From Pipra filicauda (taxonomy: Eukaryota > Chordata > Aves > Passeriformes > Pipridae): a DNA stretch of 64,000 nt. The notes beneath the pieces are model-generated. The model saw nothing but the letters and a program-made list of their open reading frames with translations. It did not search any database and had not been told where the DNA came from. Below, piece after piece: positions 50,901-63,700 of this stretch. The first letter of the stretch is position 1, and each line of letters starts with the position of its first letter. A program made the position numbers and the translations under genes. The stretch spans positions 2,170,001-2,234,000 of the forward strand of contig NW_024105098.1 in NCBI RefSeq assembly GCF_003945595.2, read 5' to 3'.

Positions 50901-53900
50901 TACCATCCTCCTTGAACCCCTGCTCAGAGCACTCTGCTCACTGTGTTGTGTTGGACTGCTCCCTCATCACCTTAGTGCACAGGGTTAGTCCCTCTTCCCA
51001 ACTGTTTTAATTAAGGTAGATTATTCTTCAAGGCTTCGTGTGCTCATAGAGCAGAATTAATGTTATTAATTAATTTCGTGGTTCAAATCAGACTTTCCCT
51101 GCTGGTGTGGGCACCTCAGTGTGTTCATACTCATAATGACTCTCTACCCTGTGACAAAACATGCCCAAGTTCCATAACAGCAGCACTTCATGAGCTGGGA
51201 ATTGACTCCCTTTAAGACCGTTTTCCTTTTCTTGTGTTGATAATAATGGAACAAATCACTTCAGGGGGTTAAAGAGAGAAAATTACCCATCGCTGTAAGT
51301 GACTAAAATGAAGTTTAACTCAAGAGTTTGGTCACTGTTGTATTGTTTGATTAGTCTTTTAGTTTTTGGTGGCTTTTTTTGACCAGTAACAGTGAGTTCT
51401 CGGAGTTCACCAACTCGTTTCATGGACACTTGCCTCAGTGCAGGATTCTGGGTGAGGAGCAGGTGGGGTAGGCAGGATGGCCTCTTGAGTCATATTGCCA
51501 GGTTATGATGACCTAACTCATTTCTAAAAGCAGTTATGAAGATGGGTAGGTGTGGAGGGGTTTCTTAGGTAATCCCCCTCCGTGTGGGAGGTCTGTCTTG
51601 GGGCCTGGTTTTACTGGTTTTCTTAAGCAGTTCTTAGTGAAGAAGGCAAGTTAAATTAATTAACACTATAGCAGTGTCAGTTCTGACTGATTTATGGGTT
51701 TCTTTGAGAAGTCAGAAAATACATAGGGAATGATGCTTTGAAAATTAATTTTTTGTACTAATCTCAAGATATAAAGCAGTTGGTAAGTCAGGGAGGCAAG
51801 TTGGAGTTCAGTGAATTGTCTGCCTCTGGGCTGTCCTTGTTTTGGGATGGGCACTCCCAGGTCTGTTGGTTTTTGCTGACCTGCTTCAGATTGGCAGGAG
51901 TTGGGTGGACACCCCATCTTCTGCTGTTGCTCTGCAGAGCTTTGGCTGAGGTGGACCTTTCAAAACATGGAACAAAATGATGTGGTGTAAGGCAAAAAGA
52001 AAGTTGCAGGAAAATGGAAGACAAACCAGTATCCTGAGTTTCAGATGAGGTTTCTAATGAGCAGTCATCCTATTTAGGGCTCCAAAGCCTCTTGACAGTC
52101 CTGGCAGTTGCAAAGACTTATTGGCTTTTCTTCTATAAGTGCATTCCCTGCTTGATTCCCTCCAAGTCAGACTACCTCTTCTTTTTTTCTAATGTGAGTA
52201 GTAGGTGGATATGTCACAGGTCATCTTTTTCTGCTTCTAAACTAGATTTCACTCCTGCCCTGCCAGCTTCGGTTAATTAATCTGCAGTTTCTCTTTGGTT
52301 TATTACTGGAGTTCTTGAAATACAGATCTAGAAGGGTTTTTCCCTGCATTTTTGAACCTTCCCTTAAATTTCTGTTTGAATCCACACTGGCATACAAGGC
52401 TACCTTAGGAAATTCCCCTTTTTTTTTTTTTTCCCCTACAATTGAAGTAGACCTGGAGGACTTGATTGAAATGGATCCTTCACTTGAGCAGCAGTGTTGG
52501 CACAGAGGGAGGGGCAGGAAGCCTCTTGGGAAAGGGCTTTGCAGCTGCAGGTGGAGCAGTAACCTTTTCTGCTAAACCCACCAGAATTGCCCCCAGCTAA
52601 GCCAAATCTATTTTACCTGCAGTAAAAAATTACTTTCTTTCATGTTTGAAATAGAGCTACTTTGCCTGGCAAATGGGGTCTCACTGGACTAAATGGCAGC
52701 TGCGAGATTGTTCAGGTGTGAAAATGAGAGTTTCCTGCTGTCAGCTCAAGGCTTGGGCAGTAAAAGTTTATCAAATGAGCTCTGTGCCAACAGTGAAGCG
52801 TTATCTCTTATCTTCTGAGAAACAGTGTATAAAGAGACTTCTGATGGTGGGATTTTTAGCTGTGGCTGTGTTTGGAACGGGATCAGTGATGTTGCCCTCT
52901 AAGAGATGAAAGCACCCACTCTGGGCCCTTGGGAGGAGCTCAGGAATGTGGTGAAACACGGTGTGGTTACAGGATGTGAGGATATTGCTGCTCCTTAACT
53001 GAGCAATTCTGATTGACCCTCTGTACAATTTCCACTTGCCCACTTGAGGGTCAAAATGTGTTTAAGTCACTGTACTGCAATACACTTGTATTCTTTAACC
53101 TGCACTGTGGCAGGATAGAAGGCAGTTCCAATGGTGAGTTCAGAAGCTAAACCAAAAGATCCTTGGTGCAGAGCAGTTCCCCTGCAGCTGTATCCACTGC
53201 CTTGGAGCAGGGCAGGGAAAAACTAAACCACCTCAAGGTAAAACACTTGTAGTGGTGGGTGAAGGGCTTTGTGGTAGCTTGGGGCCCATTCACAGGTACA
53301 TTACCAGGGCCACTGAGCATTTGTCTGTGTGTCAACACTGCAGTTTGAGGCCTTGGGCTTCTCATGTCCACTCTGAGTTGTTGTGCTGGTTTGGTTCAGT
53401 CGCAGAGCCTTAGCTGGGCTGTCATTAGTGAGGATGTGCTGATTGCTGCAGACAGACATCCCAATGATCCCACATCTCCTGGACTGGTGCAGAGCCTGGG
53501 TGGTTTCTGCCTGAGCTGTCAGACCCCACCAACCCTGTGCTGGATCTCTCCTTGTTGCTCACACAGCATGGGCAGGTACTTTAAACAAAGGAGAGTGTGG
53601 GTATATTCCTCCTTTACCATAATGCAAGTTGTTAATTTGGGGGTTTTTAGCTGGTAAAAGAGGTTTGTGTGCCAATCAGAGCCGTTGCTTTGCTCCTTTG
53701 TGACCAGTGTGTGCTGTTTGTATTGACCAGTGCTCCAGCAAGGTGTCCTGCACCACAAATCTGCCTAAAAGCACCCCTGCAGTAGTTTGTGTGCCCAAGT
53801 CTAGTAAGCACTGATGGATTTAAACCATTGGTAGGACAAAGGGGAGGACATTCCATTAGTACAGGAGGTTGTTGTAGAACATCTCCAGTGCCTCCAAGGC

Positions 53901-56900
53901 CCTGGTGGGTGACTGTGTTGTGTTGTTGTTGCCTCCAAGGCCCTGGGGGGTGACTGTGTTGTGTTGTTGTTGCAGCCTTACTTCCATGTGCAGAGCCGGA
54001 GCAATACGGACAGACGATCCCTGCATCGTCCTCAAGGTGAGCTGTGTCCTGCTTAAACCACCTCTTCAATATTCAAAACCACTCCTTTTTGTGCTAACCA
54101 TGACAGCTAGTTAAACAGTTTTCTGTTCAAAATGGATTCTCATGTAGGTCTATCCTGGTTTTATTTGTCTCGTATAAAAAGTGGCACAAAATCTGTTGCA
54201 CCAAAGATTCCAAAGCACCGAGTTCTCTTGACTTCAATTTAAAAAAAAAAATAGTTCCCTGCTTTCCCTTTGTGTCTTTAAGCATTTATGGTGGCATGAC
54301 TTTTTTAAGAAGCTTTAAGTAAAGAATCATACTAGAAGGTCAGTATGCAGAAATAAATATCCCAGAGTTTGACTCACATCCATTTGAGATTTGTAAAAAT
54401 TCAGTAACCATTATAAGTACCATGGAAACAGCATTGTTAACCTGGTCTCTGTAGATGACCAGGGCACTGATTTGTCTTTCAGCAGCTTATTTCACAGGGC
54501 TGAAGTCAGAATACTTGCACAGTGTATATGTGGAGCCTGTCATGAGCAATTTTTGTGTATATTTATCTTCCTCTTGCTTTGGCCAGGGAAATTTGTTATT
54601 AAGAAAACCACCTCATGCTGAAATATTGGTTTTGATTTTTATACTGAGTGTGCCATTATAAGGGTGTCCAGTAAAGGAAACTTCATTAAATACCATAGGA
54701 TTGTAATCTCTTTCTTAATAGTCACACTTCTATAGGTAGGAAGAAAAAGGAATAAAAAAGCTGTTCATGTGCAAGTGTATCAGCCAGGGATCAGGTAATG
54801 CCAACAGTGCTTGCTTTTCTGTGAGATATGGGAGTTTTGGGGTAGTGCTGCAAAAAGAAAAGGGCTGGGAAGGCCTGTCCAAGGTGTTCAGGGAACAGGG
54901 GGCTGCCAGGTGTGTGCTGTGCTGTGTCCCTGTCCCTGCAGAGCCCTTACACAGCAAACCCTCCCCACCAAGGGCCACTGCTGAGGCTCTGCTGCAAACC
55001 CACACCAGCTCCTGCAAGCCTGCATTTTAACCTGGAGAACTGTCTCCAGAGTGCCAGGAGCTGCTCCTTAGTGCTGCTCTTGGGTGATGGAGGGGAAGGA
55101 ACAGGTTGTGTGTGATGTACCACACCAAGAAAGCACAGTTCTGCCTTTCAGTATCCAGGACAGTAGGTTTTGGGAGTGGGATTTTGGTATCCATCATTCT
55201 GGGTGAAAAATCCATGTGTTAGCTGAGACAAAGGCCCAACCCTCCTCCCTTTTTGTGCAAGGAAGTCCAAAGTACAGTCCATTCCAGGTGGATAGTGGCA
55301 TCTGTTCTGCACAAACTGCATCTTTCTCTCTCATTCCCTCCTCCTTAGCTTTGTTCCAAGTGGACAGTCCAATTCCCTGCTCTCTCTTCTCTCTCCTTAC
55401 AAGACCTGCAAACTGAGGGCTGCATTCCATTCTCCCAACCTATCTCTCTGCAAACCTCGTTCTTCTCTGGTAAAGAGAAGATTTATTTATTTATCTTCCC
55501 CTGATAAATCCCCCCTGTCTGCTGCCCCCCAGGCCATGTCCTGGTGAGGCCGTGAGTGTTCCAGAACTGTTCTCTCTGGGCAGAGGGAGCAGGGATTGCT
55601 GCTGTCAGCAGTGGCAGGTGATTGCTGAGAGCTGGCTGGACACTGTCCCTGTGGAGCTGGCTGTGGATAACCACCCTCCTTTCAAACCACTGGGAACGGG
55701 TTTGCTTCTCAGCTCACAGCAACAGCAGCACTTTTTTTCCTCGTGGAAGCTGCTTCAGCACAAGTAAATGTTTTAGGCTGTGGAATTACATTTATTGTAT
55801 TACTTGGGAGGAAATGAAAGAATGAGGAGAGAAGGAAGGCACGGAACTTTGCTTTGTTCAAACAGCTCCAGGGATTTCTTCTCCAGGAGCTTGTAGTTCC
55901 AACACAGTGTCTCTGTGATTCACCCAGTCACAAATCCCCTCTGGGGAGCTAAAGGCAATGACCCCTTTGGTATTCAGGAATTACTGACCCTTTGCTATCA
56001 AACTTTCTGCATTTGGAGGTCATTCAGGGATGTGTGTTCCCAAAATGGTTTTAAGTTATCTTCATTGCCCAATTTGAGTAGTGGGTTAGCCTGGAATGTG
56101 AAAAAATAAAATCACTTGGGATGGGGAGAAGGCAGAGGAGGCTGGTAAATAATGGGTTTGATTGGAAGGGAAATTATTTCTCTGGAATCCTAATAATGAA
56201 AGTGACTGTCCAGATAACACTGACACATCCCAGCAATAACCTGGGAATTAGATATTCCATCTTACAGCCCATTTCCAGACTTTTATCTGCTGGCCAGGTG
56301 TGCTTTGTGCCTCTTCATCTTACACCTCTGCACAGTCCTGTGCATGGATTACATTGTGCTGACCTTTGGGTCCAATGGAACAGTTAAAATGTCGGAATTC
56401 TTCATTTTGTTTCATTTCAAACAGATGGAATTGCTAAGTGTTGAAAACCATGAGATTTGTGTTTCTTGGGTGCATGCAGCCAGTGACTTAACAACACCCA
56501 GCCCTGAATTCCAAGAAATAGCTCCTTTCAGGCCATTTGACCTTGGAAGGATTTAGGAAGTACATTGTCTTCGTGATTTAGACTTGGAATTCCACTTCTT
56601 TTCTTTCTCACTCAACATGAATGTAGTTTTTTGAGAGCTTATGTTCAGTCTTACCTGATGCCTTAAGGGCCAGGTGTGCAGAGAGGAGGTGCTTTGGCTC
56701 ACTGGATTAGCTGCAGGATTCACAGCTCCAGGGGTAATCCTGCTGGGAGCATCTGTCGTTCTCATAAATGTAGAGGAGTCCTGTAACTCTGCTTCCTTAC
56801 CAGTGCAGTGGAGAGAAAAATATTTATCCATTTGATCATTTGAACAATCAATGGATAAATGGTATTTCAGGTCCCCAAAAACATAACTCTGGGAAACGTT

Positions 56901-57684
56901 TACTGGAGTCATTCTGTTGAAGTTGGTGGAGTTACACAGGCACAAATCTTGGTGTTATTCCTCATCCACTTTCATACTTGTTTTGGTGAGGCTTGAGTGA
57001 ACAGAGTCCCAACCCTTGGAGAATTGCTTTTTCCACAGTTAAGTGCTTTTCATTGAGCTTCAGGTAAGGAAAGACCTGATTGTTTTTAATGTTCAGAGTA
57101 GAGAAGGTGTAACAAAAATCTTGCTGTGTGAGTGTAACCAAGGTAGGGGGTACATCAGAGTAAGGCAGAGTGGACCTGGATTCCAGGTGGACTTCATTTC
57201 TGGGTGACCAAATATGCTGCTTAGGAGAATTCCTCCCTTCCCTGGTGCTCCAGGCAGCCAGTGTGTGTGAGAGGAACCTGAGATTATTTCTGACCATGTT
57301 GTCCTTAGTTAATCGTGGATCACAGAAGGGCAGGAGGGATCAAGTACAGCTTGGATACTTCTGGTTCCTGTGTGTAGTAGGAACAAACCTGCAAATACCA
57401 ACTTTTCAGAGGATTTTTCTTTTTAAGCTTTTGCAAAACTTTGTCCATGGTCCCTTCTAAACTTTGCATCATTTTGGCTGCATGAGAAGGCGTTTAAAAG
57501 TAGTCCACTGTATACTTGGTATGGCCTGAGCAATTTCTGCTTGTGTGGAGACTTTAAAACCCCCAAAGTGATGTGTTTGAAGGTTCTCTCTGAAGCACAA
57601 TGCTGAGCATTGCCCTGGGACAGCTGTTGGGTTTTTTTTGATTTTTTTTTATGAACAAAGCTGCACTAAACCGCTGTGGTTGGG

Positions 57685-57715
<31 letters not shown>

Positions 57716-60700
57716 ACTTTTCAGACTCTGCCGTGCTTGGTTCGAATGTGCAGTAAGGAGAGGTTGCTGGAGGAGCGGGTGGAGGGGGCAGAAACCTTGG
57801 CCTACCTGATCGAGACCGACGTGGAGCTGCAGCGCATCGCCAGCATCACCGACCACCTCATCGTCATGCTGGCCGACTACTTCAAGTACCCCAGCTCCGT
57901 CAGCGCCATCACCGACATCAAGAGGGTGCGTGCCCTTACCTGCTCCTGCAGCTCTGAAAAATGCCCAGCAGTAATGATAAATGAGCCCAGGATATTTTTT
58001 TTAAAATATTCTATTTAACCTGTTGAGGTGTTTTGAACCTGGCTCCCTGCCAAGTCTCCAAACCTCACCACAAGAGCTCCCTTCCCCCCCCCCCCGCCAA
58101 AACCAAGGGAGAAGAGGAAAAAAAAAAACCAAGAGAACCAAAACGAGAGAGAGACAGCTAAAGCAATATATATAAATATATTTACACTTATATTGCATTT
58201 ATATACGATTGAAATATATGTACAATTTCAAAAGGGAAAGGGAAGGAAAAAAAGGAACAAAACCAAAATAAAATATACACGATCAATAGCCCAAGATCTA
58301 GCAACTAAAAGAATTAGCAAAAGAATATCTTACTACTCTCCTTGGGACAACAGAAAGTAATGCTGGAATGACCACCGGCAACCTCTGACGTCCAAGGTCG
58401 GCAGGGCCTCACTAGGCCTCACTAGGCCTCAGCAGGCCTCACTCCCCAACATGACAGACTCAATAGCAGGAAACCCACACCTCCAAAGCTGATGGAAGGA
58501 AAGAGGGGCGAAGGCCTTTCCTCCTTTCTTCTTATGTAAAAATCGTAGGGAATACCAGGTAAATCTGAGCACTTCCTTGGTTACGAACTGGTCACAAAGG
58601 AAGGCCCAGACTAAACTACCACAACCGTATGTCTGAGTTCCTCAACAGAAAGGCGACCAGAGGGTTTAGCAGGACTCGATTCCTGACATTCGTAGGCCCC
58701 AAGTCTCACTCACTCACTGCTTTCTCTGGAGCCTGCATTATCCAGACTCAAACTGTGTGTGTCTGGACTCCCCATGCTGTAAGTTTACAAGTCTTGCCTT
58801 GAGGAAACCTTCCTAAGAGATAGTGGTCCATGTGAAGAGAGATGGATTTCAGTTCTTAGGTCAGGGTTGTGGGAAATCTGAATTTCAGAGATGGCTCTGC
58901 TGTGTTAAAGCATGGGGATGTCAGGCAGCATTTCGTATTATGAGCTCTCTGCACTTGCAAGAGGTTGGATGAACACAGCCCAGATGCACCTTGGAGGCTC
59001 AGTTCCATAGGTGTTGTACCAGGAGTTCTCATCCATGAACTGTTTTATAAGATCTTCAGACACTTCCAAAGCACTGGTGGATCAATCAGCCTCAGAAGCA
59101 AGACTGGTTTTGATATTTCACATAGGGAAATATCCATTGCTCCTCCCTCTTACTGAGTCTGATTTTTAGAAAGTACCTCAAAAAATGGATTACAGAGCCT
59201 TGGTTTTTCTCTGAAACTGCCCAAGAGGTAGGCTCACTTCCCAGACCTTTGTGGAATGGGATTGATTCTGCATGTAGAGCTACTGGAATTTCATGGAAAA
59301 ACAGGCATTAAATATATATTAAAAAAAATCAGTTACAGCACAAAACTAAGCAAAAAGAAGTTTAGCAGCTTATTGTGGAGTAATGGACATTGGCTGTAAC
59401 ATCAAAAATATGATCAGGTTCCAAATGTGAGTGGGGCAATTCTAAATATTATGACAGTGCTCTGAGTCTGCAGATAGCCTGTAAGAGCAGCCAGCTGGGA
59501 ATGCAGGGTTTGTACAGAGTGCTTGGAACTGCACCCTGTAAGGTAAAACTGCCTGAGCAGTGAGTGAGGGCTCTGCCAAACAGAGCCCTTGTCTGCTTCA
59601 AATATTTATACCAATTAGGTAACACTTGTGCTCTAATGTAGCTGCCCTGGAGAGAATTACTCAGACAGCTTCATTTTTGACAGTTCTGTTATTTCAGCAC
59701 TTTGGTACTTAGTGCTGGCATTTTCCTGGCATTTTGTGTAGGCTTTGAAGATGGCATTGTTTTGTGGAACCCTTTGGTACAGAGTTTGGAGGGCAGTCAG
59801 GATCACAGGATTGTTCTCACTGGAGAGAACGTGAGGAGCTCTGAGAGGCCACGTTGTGTGTCCGAAGCAGGTCACCCTCAAACACCACGATCCCTTCAGC
59901 TGGTGCTCCCATTGCTTATGGAATCACAGAATCTCCTCTGCTGGAAGGGGCCCGCAGGATCACCCAGTCCAACTCCTGGCCCTGCCCAGGACACCCCAAC
60001 AATCCCACCCTGTCCCTCAGAGCATTGTCCAAACCCTCTTGGAGCTCTGGCAGCCTTGGGGCTGTGCCCACTGTCCTGGGGAGCCTGGTCAGTGCCCAAC
60101 CACCCTCTGGGACCACCCTCTGGGGGAAGAACCTTTCCCTGATGTCCAGCCTAACCCTGCCCTGACACAGCTCCAGCCATTATCACACCCCCAAGCACTT
60201 GTTCCTGATTTGTGGGCAGTGGTGCATCCCCCAGATTCCCCCCTCGGGCATCTCTGCTCAGAGGTGACCTCCCAGAAACCTCCAACACCTGTTGTGTTTC
60301 CCTACAGCAGAAGTTAAAACCCACCTTAAGATAGAAGTCCTGAGATTTAGAGACCAGCTTTGGCTCTTGCTTTTGCTTCAGTTCTCTTGATAAAACTTCC
60401 CTTGATGTTTTTTCACTCCTGGCTTGTTCCTGGAAGTTTTTGTTGGGGAGATAAGAACAGTTTTTGCCTGATTATGGCCTGGATAGAGTCCTAACCTTGT
60501 TTTGGCCTCAAATTGAAGTTGGCTTCTCTGTAACTCAGCAGAGAAATTAGTTGTATTCTTAACTTTGGTTATTGTGTTAAGTTGGTAAAGGTGGACATGG
60601 GCTCCTGGAGTTCCTTGTGCTTCTGGCTGCCCTTGGGGTGGCAGCCAAAACCCTGCAACAAATAAGAATATCCCACCTGCAACTTCTTAGTGTCTGAATC

Positions 60701-63700
60701 TGGTGTCTGTGCTCTGCTCCCCCAGCTGGACCACGACCTGAAGCACGCCCACGAGCTGCGCCAGGCCGCCTTCAAGCTCTACGCGTCCCTGGGGGCCAAC
60801 GACGAGGACATCCGCAAAAAGGTGGGCCTGGACAGGTGTCAGCGGGCAAAACATGCAGCTGAAAGGCAGGGACTGGCACCTGCCAGCCTTGTGCTCCCCA
60901 CTGTGAGGTAAAGAGGCTGAAATGAGGAGGCTCCGTGTGTTACATTGATATAAACCATCCTCAGGGTGGTGGAGCAGAGTCTCGCAGGAAGTTGTCTTTG
61001 AGCATGTTGTGGTGCTTGACTACTCATAAGGAGTGTTGTTGTGGCAGTAATGTGAGTAATTTCTGAGACCTGTGTTCTGAGGGATAGAATACACCTCTAT
61101 TCTCATCCTATCCCGTTACAAAACAAATGGCTTTTAGAAAATAAACCCTGGAAAGTCCAATCATATCGGGAAGCAAAGTCAGAGTTTGTTTCCTGATTCT
61201 TGAGTGACCAAAGTCGTCATAAAGCAGTTGGTGGTTCAAACATCACAGGAGAGAGAGGAGGGGCTGATGGGAGTACTCAGAGTTAAAAAGTCACGTGTGC
61301 AAAGTGGAGGGAACTTGAACAATAAATGATTAAAAGGAGCATTTTTTAAAATTAAGCATGGGCTTGCTATGTCAGAGGTGGCAAGTAGGGGGGAGGCAGG
61401 AGAGTTTTCTGAGTTGATTTGTTGGTTAAAGGGGAAAAATAGAAGGCAAAAATGTATGGGCAGGAAAACACATGTTGAAAAGATAATATCAGGAAGATTT
61501 ATGCATGAGGATCTACAGAATTCAAACCCATAAGCCTCTCTTTTGTTACTGTAGTTAATAGTGAGGATCCTTCTTTTACACTGTTTCTAATAAGCAATGG
61601 GTGTGTACATGACAAAGTTGATTTATTATACCAAATCCATCTTTCATCTGGGTATTAACTCCCTTTTATCCTGGTTTTAAGTGCTTGTGCTGGCCCTGTC
61701 TAAATATGACAGATGAACTAGAAGGTATTTTTTATCCACACAGATCTACAGCCTGTCTGTGGTCTGTAGTTTGTATATATTGTGTGCAACCACACGTACT
61801 CTCCTTAGCTTTAATCTGGCATTAAGGGTAATTCATATATATATAATCCTGTTGTTCCTTGGTGATTAAAAGCAGCAGTGGAACATAGAATGGAGATTTT
61901 TTTCGAAGTTGTCTGCAGATACACAAAACTTTCCACTGAATCTGGGAAGAGAACATGACTTGCTGGTTTCAGCTACAGTTTTTTATATGCAATATTGCAA
62001 ATGTTGCAGACAAAAAGCCAAGAGCCCATAAATGCTCAGAGTGTTTTATTCCTTGCCATGAATTGCTCTTGCTGCAGATCATCGAGACTGAGAACATGAT
62101 GGACCGTATCGTGAACGGCCTGTCCGAGTCGAGCATCAAGGTGCGCTTGGCTGCAGTCAGGTAGGACCTGTTCCATCACACACAGCCTTCTGTCTGCTGC
62201 TGCACCTGCTGCCAGTCCTGCTCACTTCCTAAAAGCTGACTTGAACTCATTTCTGCTGTTGGACAATGTACTGGGGGAAGGGGGCAGTTACCCTGTGCTG
62301 GTGCAGTGTTTTCTCTTTGCCATTTCCTGGCACTTGCCAAGCTCCAAGCTGAGTCCTTGTGCAGAAGCAGTGGATGTTTTCCAGCAGTGTCCATGTTTCA
62401 CAGGGAAGGTTTCCTTTCCATTGCAGATGTTTGCACAGTTTGTCCCGTTCTGTACAGCAGCTCAGGACAAGTTTTCAGGATCATGCTGTATGGAAGCCTT
62501 TAATGAAGGTAAGGGAAGAGGAGCCAGGTCTCAGTGACTGCAGCTTCTGTGCCAGTAAAGCAGCACGTGGTGTCTGTTCAGATTACATACCTTGCTGTAG
62601 AACCATGATGGAAATTACCTAGAAACCAAAATTCCTTGGCCTTCTCCTGAGAGAGCCAGAAATCACTAAAAGCCAAGCAGCAGCAAAGAGAACTGTGGTT
62701 CATGCTTGATTTTTGAAGGGGTTTTTGTTTTTTTTTCTCATTTTTTGGGGGGGTTTTTTCTTGTGATCAGTGAGTGAAGGGAAGTTATCCCTAATGTTTA
62801 CACAGGGCACTAGGAGGAGTAGATGCCCTTTAATTTCATGCTGTCATTGGATGGCACAGTTTGGACTTGGTCTGTGAGCCCTGCAACAGAATTTAGAGCT
62901 GCATTTCCTCCTCCAGTTCTCTACCTTGTAGATCTCATTGCAGACTCCATAACTGAGGCCAAAGAGCTCAACAAGACCTTTAAAAAGACACATCTTACTA
63001 TAATGCAATTATCCACAAGAATAAATGAGATCCAAGTGTGTAAGGTCTATGTCATCTCTCATCCTGTAATGGGAATGATTTGAATATTTTAAGAGCTTGT
63101 GAAAGGCCAAACATGAAAACATCAGACCTTTATAAATGTAAAACAAAAAGCCAACAGGATTGCTTGAAGAAGCACAACTGGCATAAAAGGAGAGCCGGGG
63201 GGAAACTAAAAGTTGAGATGTCAGACTTCTGTGTAAATGCAGTTGCCAGCAGTTGTTAATTTTGATTTGTATTAAATAAGCTGAAATCAGGAACTTGTGT
63301 GTTCATTCCAAAACGTTGGGAATTGCTCTGAATAGATGAGCTGCTCAGTTTAGGAATGGCATGTTCTGGTGCTGCTGGAGAACCTTCTTTTCAGAAGGGG
63401 TGCTCCTGGGGAAATCTGTCACTTTGTGCTTTGCATGAGGTACAGAAGTGTTGAAGAGGCTCCTCCTGGAGCTTCCTCTGCACACGTGTCCTTGGCAGAG
63501 CAGGGATTGTCCCCACTGATTTCTACTAAATTGGACCTGAAAGCTCTCCAGTCTGGCTTCTGTGAAATAGTGCATTGCTCCAGCTTGTCATGGGATGGGT
63601 GTCATTGTCTGGATCTGCATTCAAGCATCTCCTGAAGTCTGGAGTCTCAAAGTGCAGCATAATCCCAGGCATCCCATTCCACAGTGATCCCTTCCTTATG

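Larger units (their letters stand above)
57926..60725 (+). other. ARMC8 intron 11 (2.8 kb)
   Basis: Holds a solo LTR (58021-58688) and a CR1 fragment (59920-60260), making it the most repeat-dense intron visible. The intervening 58689-59919 has no recognised feature. Confidence 0.75.

Noticed and set aside
52420..52575. Possible hidden exon after a long T/C tract in ARMC8 intron 9
   Set aside because: It has a good pyrimidine tract, but ARMC8 residues are continuous between exons 9 and 10 without it, and the translation matches nothing I know.
58021..58701. Full-length endogenous retrovirus at the LTR
   Set aside because: Only one LTR is present. There is no primer-binding site, polypurine tract or gag/pol-like frame on either side.
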